Part shown: piece by piece, positions 22,159 to 29,985 of the stretch
Position numbering within the stretch: the stretch's first letter is position 1
Layout of the letters: every line of letters begins with the position of its first letter
Source of the DNA: Crocinitomicaceae bacterium
GTDB taxonomy: Bacteria > Bacteroidota > Bacteroidia > Flavobacteriales_D > Crocinitomicaceae
Assembly: GCA_021738405.1 (NCBI GenBank)
Contig: JAIPCC010000018.1
Location: 1-33,982, forward strand
Direction: 5' to 3'
DNA length: 33,982 bases
Program-made: the position numbers and the translations under genes
The notes under the pieces: generated by a model
What the model was told of the DNA's origin: nothing
Databases searched by the model: none
The model's input: the letters and a program-made list of their open reading frames with translations, nothing else

Positions 22159-23010
22159 TTAAAGCGTCTTGAGTTTAAGATACCATTTCAAGCCGCCTGC
22201 ATGGTGGCCGTATTGCAAATGCAAAGTAGAGTCAGTTGCAGATAAAATGCGGTAAACGCGCGGCCCTGTATAAAAGCCCATAAAGGCATTCCCTGAAATA
22301 GTAATAGTTGTTTCTGTTCCTTCTGTTAGCAACCAACTCTCATTCATTTGGTTGTCGAATGGTGCAGTGTAATCAGCTAGGTTTTGGAAAGAACCAGGGA
22401 AAGAAGCTGCAAGCGAGTTATGAATGTACACATCTCCGTTGGTGATCATGTCAAACTTGAAGGCATTGAGGTGAAAAACGTATTGGTCATTGTACAAACC
22501 ACAACCTGGTTTTTCATTGGCGCCTGCAGCCCACCACTCAGGAGTAGCACCGAGTGCACTTTCTGGGTCAGGCCCAACGCCCATATGTCCAGATGCGGCA
22601 GAATCTACCACCCATACTTTATAACCCGGGCCGCTCACACCTCCAGTAAGCAATGTGTAGTAAGGATTGTTGAGCAAACCAAAGTCGTCATTGGCGATGG
22701 TCACTTGTTGGCTAGAGCTGCGGCTACCGCCTTTGGCAAATACGGTGAGCTTGATGGTATAGGTACCAGCATATGGATACGTCGCATTGACATTGGCTCC
22801 TTGTGCTTTGGTGCCGTTGCCGAAGTCCCAAACGCATTGAATGTCGGGGTTCGCGGCGCTGAGTTCAATGATGTTGGCATTGGCCGCTGAGGGCGCCATG
22901 GTAAATTGAGCATCGGCAGTAGAAGGCGCCGGCCCAAGTGTTGGTTCGTATTTTTGGCAAGCTACTAAAGCCAAGCCAATACTTAAGATACTGAGCAATA
23001 ATGTTTTCAT
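22159..23010 (-). CDS. PKD-domain lipoprotein, SusE-position glycan-binding protein
   Basis: A 283-residue lipoprotein (lipobox A-L-V-A-C18) in the position of a surface glycan-binding protein, directly after susD. A PKD domain (about 33-107) shows C-V-W-D-F-G-N-G-T and Y-A-G-T-Y-T-I-K-L-T-V. The C-terminal domain (about 117-283) has G-P-G-Y-K-V-W-V-V-D, G-V-G-P, E-W-W and a closing G-L-K-W-Y-L-K-L-K. That layout matches the N-terminal domain of the T9SS protein at 17186-18643 (G-V-G-P, then WW, C-L-[YF]-[ND]-D, a T-[IL]-T-[IV]-x-G strand and a closing aromatic strand). A direct binding role is inferred. Confidence 0.82.
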   Translation of the reverse strand: MKTLLLSILSIGLALVACQKYEPTLGPAPSTADAQFTMAPSAANANIIELSAANPDIQCVWDFGNGTKAQGANVNATYPYAGTYTIKLTVFAKGGSRSSSQQVTIANDDFGLLNNPYYTLLTGGVSGPGYKVWVVDSAASGHMGVGPDPESALGATPEWWAAGANEKPGCGLYNDQYVFHLNAFKFDMITNGDVYIHNSLAASFPGSFQNLADYTAPFDNQMNESWLLTEGTETTITISGNAFMGFYTGPRVYRILSATDSTLHLQYGHHAGGLKWYLKLKTL

Positions 23011-23030
23011 GGTTTTTAGATCTTCAAATA

Positions 23031-24491
23031 TTAATAACCAGGGTTTTGTGTCCAGTTGCCACCAGCGAGGTCAATCTCTACTTGCGGAATCGGGAACAAC
23101 TCGTGTTTACCTGTAACAAATCCAGGGATATATTGTGCGGCTTGGCCGGTACGAACGAGGTCAAAAAAGCGTAGACCTTCGCCCGAAAGCTCTAAACGGC
23201 GCTCTAGATATACCTTTTCAATGCTATTCACAGAGGCACCAGGGATACCTGCGCGTTGGCGAATTTGATTCACCAATTGCGTTGCACGAGAAGGATTGCC
23301 AATTTGATAATTGGCTTCTGCCGCCATTAAAAGCACATCGGCATAGCGAATCACGCGATAGTTAACTGGGCTCGTGAGGTCGTTGTCTGGCAAACCAATT
23401 TCGCCTAGGCGCTTGATGTATTTGTTGTTGTAGTAACCTGTGTGGCCACCGGCACCAATTGCATATGTAATAGAAGCAGGATTAGGCTGAGCAGCAATAA
23501 AAGCTTCAATGTCTAGAATAGTTGCCTGACGGCGCTGATCTATTGGTGAGAATGCAGCATATAGCTCGGTAGTTGGCAAATTATAAGAGTTGCCATCGCC
23601 ATAAATTGGGCCAGCGTATTGGCGAATGCCTTGGAAGCCAACTGCAGCGTTACCTTCCAAACAAATGAGACAACCGTAGCTACCACCTTCGAGGCCGGTG
23701 TATTCAATGTCAAAAACTGTTTCAGGATTCCCTTCAGCTGCAACGCTGAAAAGCGTGCTGTAGTCTTGGTAAAGGCTGTATTGCCCAGTGGCAATGACTT
23801 CTTCTAAAATAGCTGCAGCTTCTGTGAATTTATTTTGATAGAGATACACTTTGCCAAGTAGCGATTTGGCTGCGCCTTTGGTTGCACGGCCTTTTTGCGC
23901 TGCAACTGAGTTGAGCACCGCTGCCGCCGCAATTAAATCGGCTTCGATTTGTGCATAGACTTCGGCTTTTGGCGAACGTGCAATGGTGCGCGCTTCTTCA
24001 ATACCGATTCTTTTGTCGAGGATCAATGGCACATCGCCAAAGAATTTTACGAGCTCAAAGTAATAGTAGGCGCGCAAAAATTTAGCTTCTGCAATGATGT
24101 GCGCTTTGCCAGCAAAATCGATGTTGTTTTGGTGCTCAAGAATGTAGTTTGCACGTGTAATACCGGTGTAGTTCCAACGGAAAACACTGCGCAATTCTGC
24201 ATTGACCCCACCGTGTGTCATGTTGTCGATGTCGTGAAGACCCTTGCTGTCATTGACGCTTTCTCCGCCTGCAATGGCGTTGTCAGAAGCAATTTCGCCA
24301 ATCCAAAGCCCTACAAATGAACTCTGTAAAAGGTCATAGGCACCAGTAAGTGCGCGTTCGAAATCTTCAGGAGTTTGAAAGAAGTTCTCGGCATCTTGCG
24401 CATAAGGCGGATCGACAGACAAGAATTTTTCACAAGAAGGCAAAGTAACTATCGTTACGAAGGCCAAAAGTACGTAGATGAGTTTTTTCAT
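23031..24491 (-). CDS. SusD/RagB-family outer-membrane glycan-binding lipoprotein
   Basis: A 486-residue lid protein for the SusC transporter. The lipobox is T-L-P-S-C20, followed by E-K-F-L-S-V-D-P-P, a standard SusD start. TPR-like helices include A-E-A-K-F-L-R-A-Y-Y-Y-F-E-L-V-K-F-F-G-D and A-K-S-L-L-G-K-V-Y-L-Y; later V-N-Y-R-V-I-R-Y-A-D-V-L-L-M-A-A-E-A and R-L-E-L-S-G-E-G-L-R-F-F-D-L-V-R are strong family signatures. It ends near N-P-G-Y. It lies 10 bp after susC and 20 bp before the PKD lipoprotein gene. Confidence 0.96.
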   Translation of the reverse strand: MKKLIYVLLAFVTIVTLPSCEKFLSVDPPYAQDAENFFQTPEDFERALTGAYDLLQSSFVGLWIGEIASDNAIAGGESVNDSKGLHDIDNMTHGGVNAELRSVFRWNYTGITRANYILEHQNNIDFAGKAHIIAEAKFLRAYYYFELVKFFGDVPLILDKRIGIEEARTIARSPKAEVYAQIEADLIAAAAVLNSVAAQKGRATKGAAKSLLGKVYLYQNKFTEAAAILEEVIATGQYSLYQDYSTLFSVAAEGNPETVFDIEYTGLEGGSYGCLICLEGNAAVGFQGIRQYAGPIYGDGNSYNLPTTELYAAFSPIDQRRQATILDIEAFIAAQPNPASITYAIGAGGHTGYYNNKYIKRLGEIGLPDNDLTSPVNYRVIRYADVLLMAAEANYQIGNPSRATQLVNQIRQRAGIPGASVNSIEKVYLERRLELSGEGLRFFDLVRTGQAAQYIPGFVTGKHELFPIPQVEIDLAGGNWTQNPGY

Positions 24492-24501
24492 GACTTAATA
24501 C

Positions 24502-27500
24502 TTAAAATTTGATTTGAAGGCCGCTCATTAAAGAACGCGCTTGAGGATACATTCCGTAGTCAACACCTGCAGAAAGCACGCTAGACGAGCTTAAATCTGG
24601 GTCAAAGCCCATGTAGCGGGTGAGCGTGATGAGGTTATTGGCTGCTACATACACACGCAAAGACTCTACGTGAATTTTGCGCAATAAAGTGCTCGGTAGC
24701 GTATAACCGAATTGTAGGTTGCGCAGGCGAACAAAAGAACCGTCTTCTACAAAATAATCAGAGAACAAGTTGTTGTTGGTAGGGCCCGTTGTAAGGCGTG
24801 GATGCTCGTTGGTAGATCCTGGGCCAGTCCAGCGGTCAATGACGTAAGCCAATTGGTTGGCGTAGGGTTGTTGGCGCTCGTAGTTGCGGATGATTTCTTG
24901 GCCAAGCGCAGCGTAAACATTTCCAGATAAATCGAAGCCGTGTAGCTTGAAATTAAAGGCAAAGCCCATTGTGAAGTCTGGAATCGCTGAACCGAGATTG
25001 GTTTTGTCGGAGTCATCGGAGAAGTTGATTTTGCCGTCGCCGTTTTGGTCTACAAAAATGAGGTCGCCAGGTTGTGCGCCTTCTTGTACAACCGCTGCGT
25101 TGTCGATTTCTTCTTGCGTTTGGAATACACCAGCTGTTTGGTACCCAAAGAAGTACCCAATTTCGTAGCCTTCTTGGAAGCGCGTTGCGACGTCGCCACC
25201 CACACTGAAGCTTGCGCCAGGAATGTATTGTACGCCTGCTGGCACACTTACCACTTTGTTATTGATTGTTGTAAAGTTGAAGTTAAGGCCAGTTTGGAGC
25301 AAGTTTTTGCGGTCAGACTGATAAGCGACTTCAAATTCCCAACCTTTGTTAGAGACGTCTCCGGCGTTGATGATTGGCGGGTAGCCACCTGGGCCGTAAG
25401 AGCCTAAAAGGGCAGATACATCTGGCTGGAACAATAAATCATTGGTGTTTTTGATGAAGTAGTTGGTGGTGAAGTTGAGCACTTTTAACCAAGTGAGGTC
25501 GACTCCAACGTTGAACTGACGGGTGGTTTCCCACTTGAGGTCTGGGTTGGCTGGGCGGCCAATTGCTGCACCTTGCGTAATGAGGTCGTCAAAGACATAA
25601 ACACCTTCTCCGTTGAGTAGGGCACGGTAAGCAAAGTTGGGGATTTGGTCGTTGCCAGATACACCGTAGCTCATGCGCAATTTAAGATAATCAATGCTTT
25701 TGCTTTTGAAGAAGTCTTCTTCTGAGAGCAACCAACCACCAGAAATAGTCGGGAAAATACCCCAACGGCTGTTCGGGCCAAATTTGCTGGAGCCATCGCG
25801 GCGCAAGATACCAGATATAAGGTATTTTTCTTTGTATGCGTATTCGGCACGCATGAAAGCAGATAATAAACGCTCTTTGAACTCCCAAGAGTTGACGTTA
25901 TTCAAATAACCGCCTTGCGCTGTATTGGCAGAGATATCGGCGTAGTCTAGTGAATTGTTCGGAATACCAAAGGCAATTCCATTCAAAGATTGTCCTTTGC
26001 GCTCAAAAACAGATGCACCTAGTGTTCCTTTGACTTTGTGTGTCTCGTTCCAGGTTTTCTCGTAGTTCAAGAAGGACTCATAAGTGAGGTCGAGGAAAGT
26101 AGAACGCTCTTCGTAAACAGCTGCGCCTCTCGTAATGAAAATGCTGTCTGCAATTTCTACTTCGGGAGATTCTAAATCGGCATTGATGGCTGTATTGGCG
26201 TATTTGCCTTCTCCGTACCATACGAGTGGCGAGAATACTTTGCTGTCTACGTTGGCGTAGTTGTAATTGAAGCGGTTGGTGAAAGAGAGGTTTTCATTGA
26301 TTTCATAGATGAATTCTTCTTTACCGACGAATTTGTTGGCTGTGCTCCAGTTGTATTGATTCATCATTTGGGCAATCGGATTGATGATATCGCTCACTTC
26401 TTCCATGTAAGAGAAAGTGCCTGGGCTGCTGTAAACGGGGTCATTCGGGAAGGCGTTGATAGTGTTGTACAAGACCGAACCAATGCCGTTTTCAGGTAGT
26501 GTGCTGCGCATGTCTGAGGAGAACAAAAGCACAGAGTTGAGCTTGAGTTTTTCGGACATATCGGTACTGAAATTGAGGCGGGCGTTGTAACGACCAAAAT
26601 TTGCTTTGTCGGCACCTACAATTCCTTCTTGATTGAAATAGCCAAGGCCGATAGAGTAGCGCGTGTTGAGTGTACCACCACTAAGTGAGAGGTTGTGGCT
26701 TTGAACAGGTGCAGAACTAAATACGGAATCTTGCCAGTTTGTACCGGTACCTATATTCGTATTGGAAAACGGCATGGCTTGTCCGCCAAAGGCAAAAGCT
26801 TCGTTTTTGATGACCGCGTATTCTTCTGCGGTGAGCAAATCGAGCTTGCGCGCTGTTTGTTGGATGCCATAGTAACCGTTGTATTCCATGCTTGGCTTGC
26901 GGTTAATTGCACCGTTTTTGGTTTCTACAATGATGACACCATTGGCCGCACGCACACCATAAATACCAGCTGTGGCATCTTTGAGAACGTTGATCGATTT
27001 GATATCTGAGGGGTTGAGGGCATTCAGGCCTTCGGAATCGTAGACAACACCATCGACCAAAATGAGTGGGTCGTTGTCGCCGAATGTAGATAAACCGCGG
27101 ATGCGGATGTTAGAGGAGCCGCCTGGTGAGCCGGAATTGCTAGATACCGTGACGCCTGAAACCTGTCCCTGTAGGGCTTGGTCCATGCGGGTCATGTTCA
27201 TTTTTTCGATGTCTTCTCCCTTTACTTTTGAGGTAGCACCGGTGAGTTCTTTGGTTTTGGAAGTACCGTAACCGACCACCACAACATCTTTGGTGTCTTG
27301 GACGAGTTCTTTGAGCACTGCGGTTAGGTTGGTTTTTCCTTGAACCGGCAATTCGAGCTTCTGGTAACCCATGGCGCTGAAAACAAGTACTTCGCTGTCT
27401 AGATTAGCGACTTGAATTTGAAAAAAGCCTTTGCCATCACTTAAAAGAAGCTTGTTGTTGCTTTTCAATGTGATTTTCACGTATGGGATCCCTTCGGAGC

Positions 27501-27591
27501 GTTCGTTCAAAACGGTACCGCTGACGGACTGCCCATAGACTTGCGCGACACCTATGCTACATAGTAGTGCCATGACGAGTTTTCTGATCAT
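24502..27591 (-). CDS. SusC/RagA-family TonB-dependent outer-membrane transporter
   Basis: A 1029-residue outer-membrane importer for oligosaccharides. Signal peptide (1-20), a carboxypeptidase-regulatory-like domain (about 22-95, S-V-S-G-T-V-L-N-E-R), a TonB-box region near 100-108 (D-V-V-V-V-G-Y-G), plug (about 115-235; R-I-R-G-L-S-T-F-G-D-N-D-P-L-I-L-V-D-G, then L-K-D-A-T-A-G-I-Y-G-V-R-A-A-N-G-V-I) and a 22-strand barrel to the end (F-V-R-L-R-N-L-Q-F-G-Y; final K-F). There is no N-terminal sigma/anti-sigma signalling extension, so control is probably by the Nudix-like factor instead. It is the first gene of the five-gene operon. Confidence 0.97.
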   Translation of the reverse strand: MIRKLVMALLCSIGVAQVYGQSVSGTVLNERSEGIPYVKITLKSNNKLLLSDGKGFFQIQVANLDSEVLVFSAMGYQKLELPVQGKTNLTAVLKELVQDTKDVVVVGYGTSKTKELTGATSKVKGEDIEKMNMTRMDQALQGQVSGVTVSSNSGSPGGSSNIRIRGLSTFGDNDPLILVDGVVYDSEGLNALNPSDIKSINVLKDATAGIYGVRAANGVIIVETKNGAINRKPSMEYNGYYGIQQTARKLDLLTAEEYAVIKNEAFAFGGQAMPFSNTNIGTGTNWQDSVFSSAPVQSHNLSLSGGTLNTRYSIGLGYFNQEGIVGADKANFGRYNARLNFSTDMSEKLKLNSVLLFSSDMRSTLPENGIGSVLYNTINAFPNDPVYSSPGTFSYMEEVSDIINPIAQMMNQYNWSTANKFVGKEEFIYEINENLSFTNRFNYNYANVDSKVFSPLVWYGEGKYANTAINADLESPEVEIADSIFITRGAAVYEERSTFLDLTYESFLNYEKTWNETHKVKGTLGASVFERKGQSLNGIAFGIPNNSLDYADISANTAQGGYLNNVNSWEFKERLLSAFMRAEYAYKEKYLISGILRRDGSSKFGPNSRWGIFPTISGGWLLSEEDFFKSKSIDYLKLRMSYGVSGNDQIPNFAYRALLNGEGVYVFDDLITQGAAIGRPANPDLKWETTRQFNVGVDLTWLKVLNFTTNYFIKNTNDLLFQPDVSALLGSYGPGGYPPIINAGDVSNKGWEFEVAYQSDRKNLLQTGLNFNFTTINNKVVSVPAGVQYIPGASFSVGGDVATRFQEGYEIGYFFGYQTAGVFQTQEEIDNAAVVQEGAQPGDLIFVDQNGDGKINFSDDSDKTNLGSAIPDFTMGFAFNFKLHGFDLSGNVYAALGQEIIRNYERQQPYANQLAYVIDRWTGPGSTNEHPRLTTGPTNNNLFSDYFVEDGSFVRLRNLQFGYTLPSTLLRKIHVESLRVYVAANNLITLTRYMGFDPDLSSSSVLSAGVDYGMYPQARSLMSGLQIKF

Positions 27592-27625
27592 GTTGTATTT
27601 AGTTTTAGAGTGGGATAAATATAAG

Positions 27626-27634
27626 CAAAAATTA
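27626..27634 (-). promoter_or_regulatory. probable -7 promoter box of the susC operon
   Basis: The minus strand reads TAATTTTTG, the TAnnTTTG box with one extra T, 34 bp before the susC ATG. Operator site A begins 2 bp upstream of it, between the -7 and -33 positions, where a bound repressor would block polymerase. Confidence 0.45.
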
Positions 27635-27636
27635 AA

Positions 27637-27657
27637 TTATTGTACAATTAACAATAA
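27637..27657 (-). promoter_or_regulatory. candidate operator A, perfect 21-bp inverted repeat
   Basis: Arms TTATTGT (27637-27643) and ACAATAA (27651-27657) are perfect reverse complements separated by 7 bases, followed by G. It lies 45 bp before susC and abuts its -7 box. It has the same arms and spacer as site B. Confidence 0.7.
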
Positions 27658-27669
27658 GTTTTGTTAAGT

Positions 27670-27684
27670 CCCTGAAAAACAGGG
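27670..27684 (-). other. small hairpin upstream of the susC promoter
   Basis: CCCTG, a five-base A loop, then CAGGG: a 5-bp perfect hairpin. It lies between sites A and B. On the minus strand the loop is T-rich, but no T-run follows, so I do not call it a terminator. Confidence 0.4.
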
Positions 27685-27697
27685 CTATATAAAATAA

Positions 27698-27723
27698 GAA
27701 ACGGAGACACTCCTCTCCGTTTC
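27698..27723 (-). terminator. probable terminator between the regulator gene and susC
   Basis: A perfect 9-bp stem, GAAACGGAG (27698-27706) with CTCCGTTTC (27715-27723), and an 8-base loop. On the minus strand it is followed by CTTATTTTAT, a weak T-rich tail. It probably ends the permease-regulator transcript before the susC promoter. Confidence 0.6.
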
Positions 27724-27785
27724 CTTGATTATTAACCTGTTTAACGCCCTTCAATGAGTGAAAGCGATAACCGAAGATACAAACA

Positions 27786-27806
27786 TTATTGTAAAATATA
27801 CAATAA
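27786..27806 (-). promoter_or_regulatory. candidate operator B, perfect 21-bp inverted repeat
   Basis: Arms TTATTGT (27786-27792) and ACAATAA (27800-27806), perfect reverse complements, 7-base spacer, followed by G exactly as at site A. It lies 11 bp past the regulator stop and 149 bp from site A, close to 14 helical turns, so a looped complex with site A is conceivable. Confidence 0.65.
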
Positions 27807-27817
27807 GTGAAATAATT

Positions 27818-28519
27818 TTACATTTTGAAGCTATACTCGTTCGCTAGCAAACGTTGTTGGTAGGTGTCGCGGTCAAAAGTGAAGAGTTTGGCTGGTCGGT
27901 GTTTGACGTTTTTTTGTTTTTCGTTGAGCGCAATAAGAGGGATGTTCTTGATTTTTTTTCTGAAATTGGCTTTGTCCATTTCTTGCTCGAAAGCAAATTC
28001 ATAGAGCTGTTGAAACTCATTGAGCGTAAAGCGCTCTGGCAATAAATCAAAGCATACGGGCTCTGTTTGCAGTTTTTGCTTGAGCATTTCGTAGGTGCTT
28101 TCTAAGATGTGGTTGTGGTCAAAAGCTAAGGCCGGCACTTCATTGAGCGGTACCCAACTGATGTCATCGGCCCAAGAAGAAGCTTTCACCTGAAAATCTT
28201 CGATGCGCACAAGGGCAAAATGGGCAATGGTAATAACGCGTCCTTGCGGGTGTCTTTTGGGATGGCCAAAAGATTGCGATTGGTGCATTTGGATGTGATC
28301 GAGACCCGTGAGTTCTTTTAAAATGCGTTCTGCAGCAACTGGCAAATCTTCGTCGGGGTAGACTAAATCGCCGGGAATAGCCCAAAAGTTTTCGTAGGGC
28401 TCCATGGCACGCTTGATAAGTAGCGCCTTGATTTGCCCTGCTTCATAGCCAAAAATAATGCAGTCTACAGAAAAGGCTGCAGTAAAAAAGTCGTGAAATT
28501 CTATTTTGTACATTCCCAT
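27818..28519 (-). CDS. NrtR/AraR-like transcription factor with a degenerate Nudix domain
   Basis: A 233-residue protein with an N-terminal Nudix fold (about 10-145) and a C-terminal winged helix (about 155-225; E-R-F-T-L-N-E-F-Q-Q-L-Y-E-F and K-A-N-F-R-K-K-I), the architecture of NrtR-family regulators, some of which (AraR) sense sugars in Bacteroidota. The Nudix box G50-D-L-V-Y-P-D-E-D-L-P-V-A-A-E-R-I-L-K-E-L-T-G lacks the catalytic pairs: the canonical R-E reads R-I and E-E reads E-L. Hydrolysis is therefore unlikely and the domain probably binds an effector such as a sugar or sugar phosphate. Its start codon shares the A of the permease stop (TAATG). It most likely binds the 21-bp inverted repeats around the locus. 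Confidence 0.9.
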   Translation of the reverse strand: MGMYKIEFHDFFTAAFSVDCIIFGYEAGQIKALLIKRAMEPYENFWAIPGDLVYPDEDLPVAAERILKELTGLDHIQMHQSQSFGHPKRHPQGRVITIAHFALVRIEDFQVKASSWADDISWVPLNEVPALAFDHNHILESTYEMLKQKLQTEPVCFDLLPERFTLNEFQQLYEFAFEQEMDKANFRKKIKNIPLIALNEKQKNVKHRPAKLFTFDRDTYQQRLLANEYSFKM

Positions 28520-29943
28520 TAGTGTCCGCTTTTTGCGGTTTCAAAGGTATCAATTCCTTTGCTTTTGAGGATACTTGAGCTGCGAATTGCAAAATAAATG
28601 AGGTATGCAAAGCACACAACACCAACCCAATACGATTGTTGGATACCCAATAAGTTGTCGGCAGCTAAGGTTCCTTGGGCCAAAGTGATGAAGCCACCAC
28701 CCATGATCATCAAGATCAGTAAACTAGAGGCCGTGTTGGTGCGCTTGCCCATTCCTGCAATACCCAAGGTAAAGATACAAGGCCACAGCGTACTACAAAA
28801 TAAGCCCACAGAAATGAAGGCAAATACACTGACATACCCCGAACTGAAAATACCGATGATGAGGGCCAAAGAGCCAAGTGTAGAATAAAGGATGATTTGA
28901 CGCACAGGGTTACCGTTGGAAATGAAATCGGCTGCTATCAGCACAAAAACCAATCCAATGTAACGCCAGTAGGAGGAGACATCAGAACCGCCAATTGTGT
29001 TCGCTAGAGCAAATATGCCAAAGGCTACTACAGGTAAGAAAATACCCATCAAGCGATTGAATACTTTTGATTTTTCGAAAACACCTGCAGCTGAGGCCCA
29101 ACGGCCGATCATCATGCTGGCCCAGAACAAAGACACAAAAGGAGCGACTTCACTTTCTTTTTTACCGAGGTTTTGTTTCATGAATTCGGGCAAGTTACTT
29201 GCCGTAGCGACTTCAACACCGACATAAACAAATATGGCGATCATGGCCAAAAGTACTTGCGGTTCGCGCAACGTACTGAGTACTTGGCCCGGCTCATTTT
29301 GGTTGTCTTCGCCGATGTGATCAGGCAGGTTAGAAAACTTGAAAAATAGTGCCGCTAAGACAAACACAATGCCCAATACCAAATAAGGTGTTTGGACAGA
29401 AGCGAGGTCGAGGGTGGTTTCTCCGCTAGAAGCGTTTCCGAAAATGGCATAAGACACAATAACTGGCCCAATTGTGGTGCCGAGGTTATTGATGCCTCCG
29501 GCCATACTCAAGCGCACATTGCCTTTGGCGGGGTCGCCCATTTGTATCGCGAGTGGGTTAGCCGCCATTTGCTGAAACGAGAAACCTAAACCAACAATAA
29601 ATAAGCCGCCCAACAACATCGCAAATGACCCTCCATTTGTGGAGGCAGGGATAAACAATAAAGTTCCGAGCGCAGACACCAAAAGGCCCAAAGCCAAGCC
29701 ATTGCGGTATCCGATTTTATTGAATAAGTCTCTTTTGAGTAGAGACGAAGTGGCAAAGTAAATCAGTGAGCCCACTGTATAGGCTACATAAAAGGTATTT
29801 TGAATCCAGAGCACCTCGCTTTGTTTGAGGTCAAGTGCTTTTTTGAAAACAGGAATGAGGATGTCGTTACTTGCGGCTACAAAGCCCCAAAAGAAAAAGA
29901 TGACAATCAGCGTCCCGAAGGCGCTGTAGTTTGTTTTTTGCAT
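28519..29943 (-). CDS. FHS-type sugar:proton symporter (major facilitator superfamily)
   Basis: A 474-residue inner-membrane permease with 12 helices, related to the fucose/glucose-galactose (FucP/GluP/NagP) branch. Family features are I-F-F-F-W-G-F-V-A-A-S-N-D-I-L-I-P in helix 1, Y-R-N-G-L-A-L-G-L-L-V between helices, Q-Q-M-A-A-N-P-L-A and A-G-G-I-N-N-L-G-T-T-I-G-P in the middle, and L-F-C-S-T-L-W-P-C-I-F-T in the second half. In this locus glucose released by the GH3 enzyme is the likely substrate, which is inference. It is coupled to the regulator by TAATG, and a degenerate operator (site D) lies 14 bp before its start. Confidence 0.92.
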   Translation of the reverse strand: MQKTNYSAFGTLIVIFFFWGFVAASNDILIPVFKKALDLKQSEVLWIQNTFYVAYTVGSLIYFATSSLLKRDLFNKIGYRNGLALGLLVSALGTLLFIPASTNGGSFAMLLGGLFIVGLGFSFQQMAANPLAIQMGDPAKGNVRLSMAGGINNLGTTIGPVIVSYAIFGNASSGETTLDLASVQTPYLVLGIVFVLAALFFKFSNLPDHIGEDNQNEPGQVLSTLREPQVLLAMIAIFVYVGVEVATASNLPEFMKQNLGKKESEVAPFVSLFWASMMIGRWASAAGVFEKSKVFNRLMGIFLPVVAFGIFALANTIGGSDVSSYWRYIGLVFVLIAADFISNGNPVRQIILYSTLGSLALIIGIFSSGYVSVFAFISVGLFCSTLWPCIFTLGIAGMGKRTNTASSLLILMIMGGGFITLAQGTLAADNLLGIQQSYWVGVVCFAYLIYFAIRSSSILKSKGIDTFETAKSGH

Positions 29944-29957
29944 AGCAGTCGTTTAAG

Positions 29958-29978
29958 TTTTGGTCCAAATTACAATAA
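29958..29978 (-). promoter_or_regulatory. candidate operator D, degenerate copy of the 21-bp inverted repeat
   Basis: On the plus strand: TTTTGGT, 7 bases, ACAATAA. The right arm is perfect and the left arm matches 5 of 7. It overlaps a separate perfect inverted repeat, CCAAATTA-CAA-TAATTTGG (29965-29983), in the 42-bp gap between dxs and the permease gene. Which of the two is functional is unclear. Confidence 0.4.
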
Positions 29979-29985
29979 TTTGGTT

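Noticed and set aside
22384-22890. 168-residue open frame on the plus strand inside the PKD lipoprotein gene
   Set aside because: It is antisense to a well-supported lipoprotein gene, with no signal, motif or promoter of its own.
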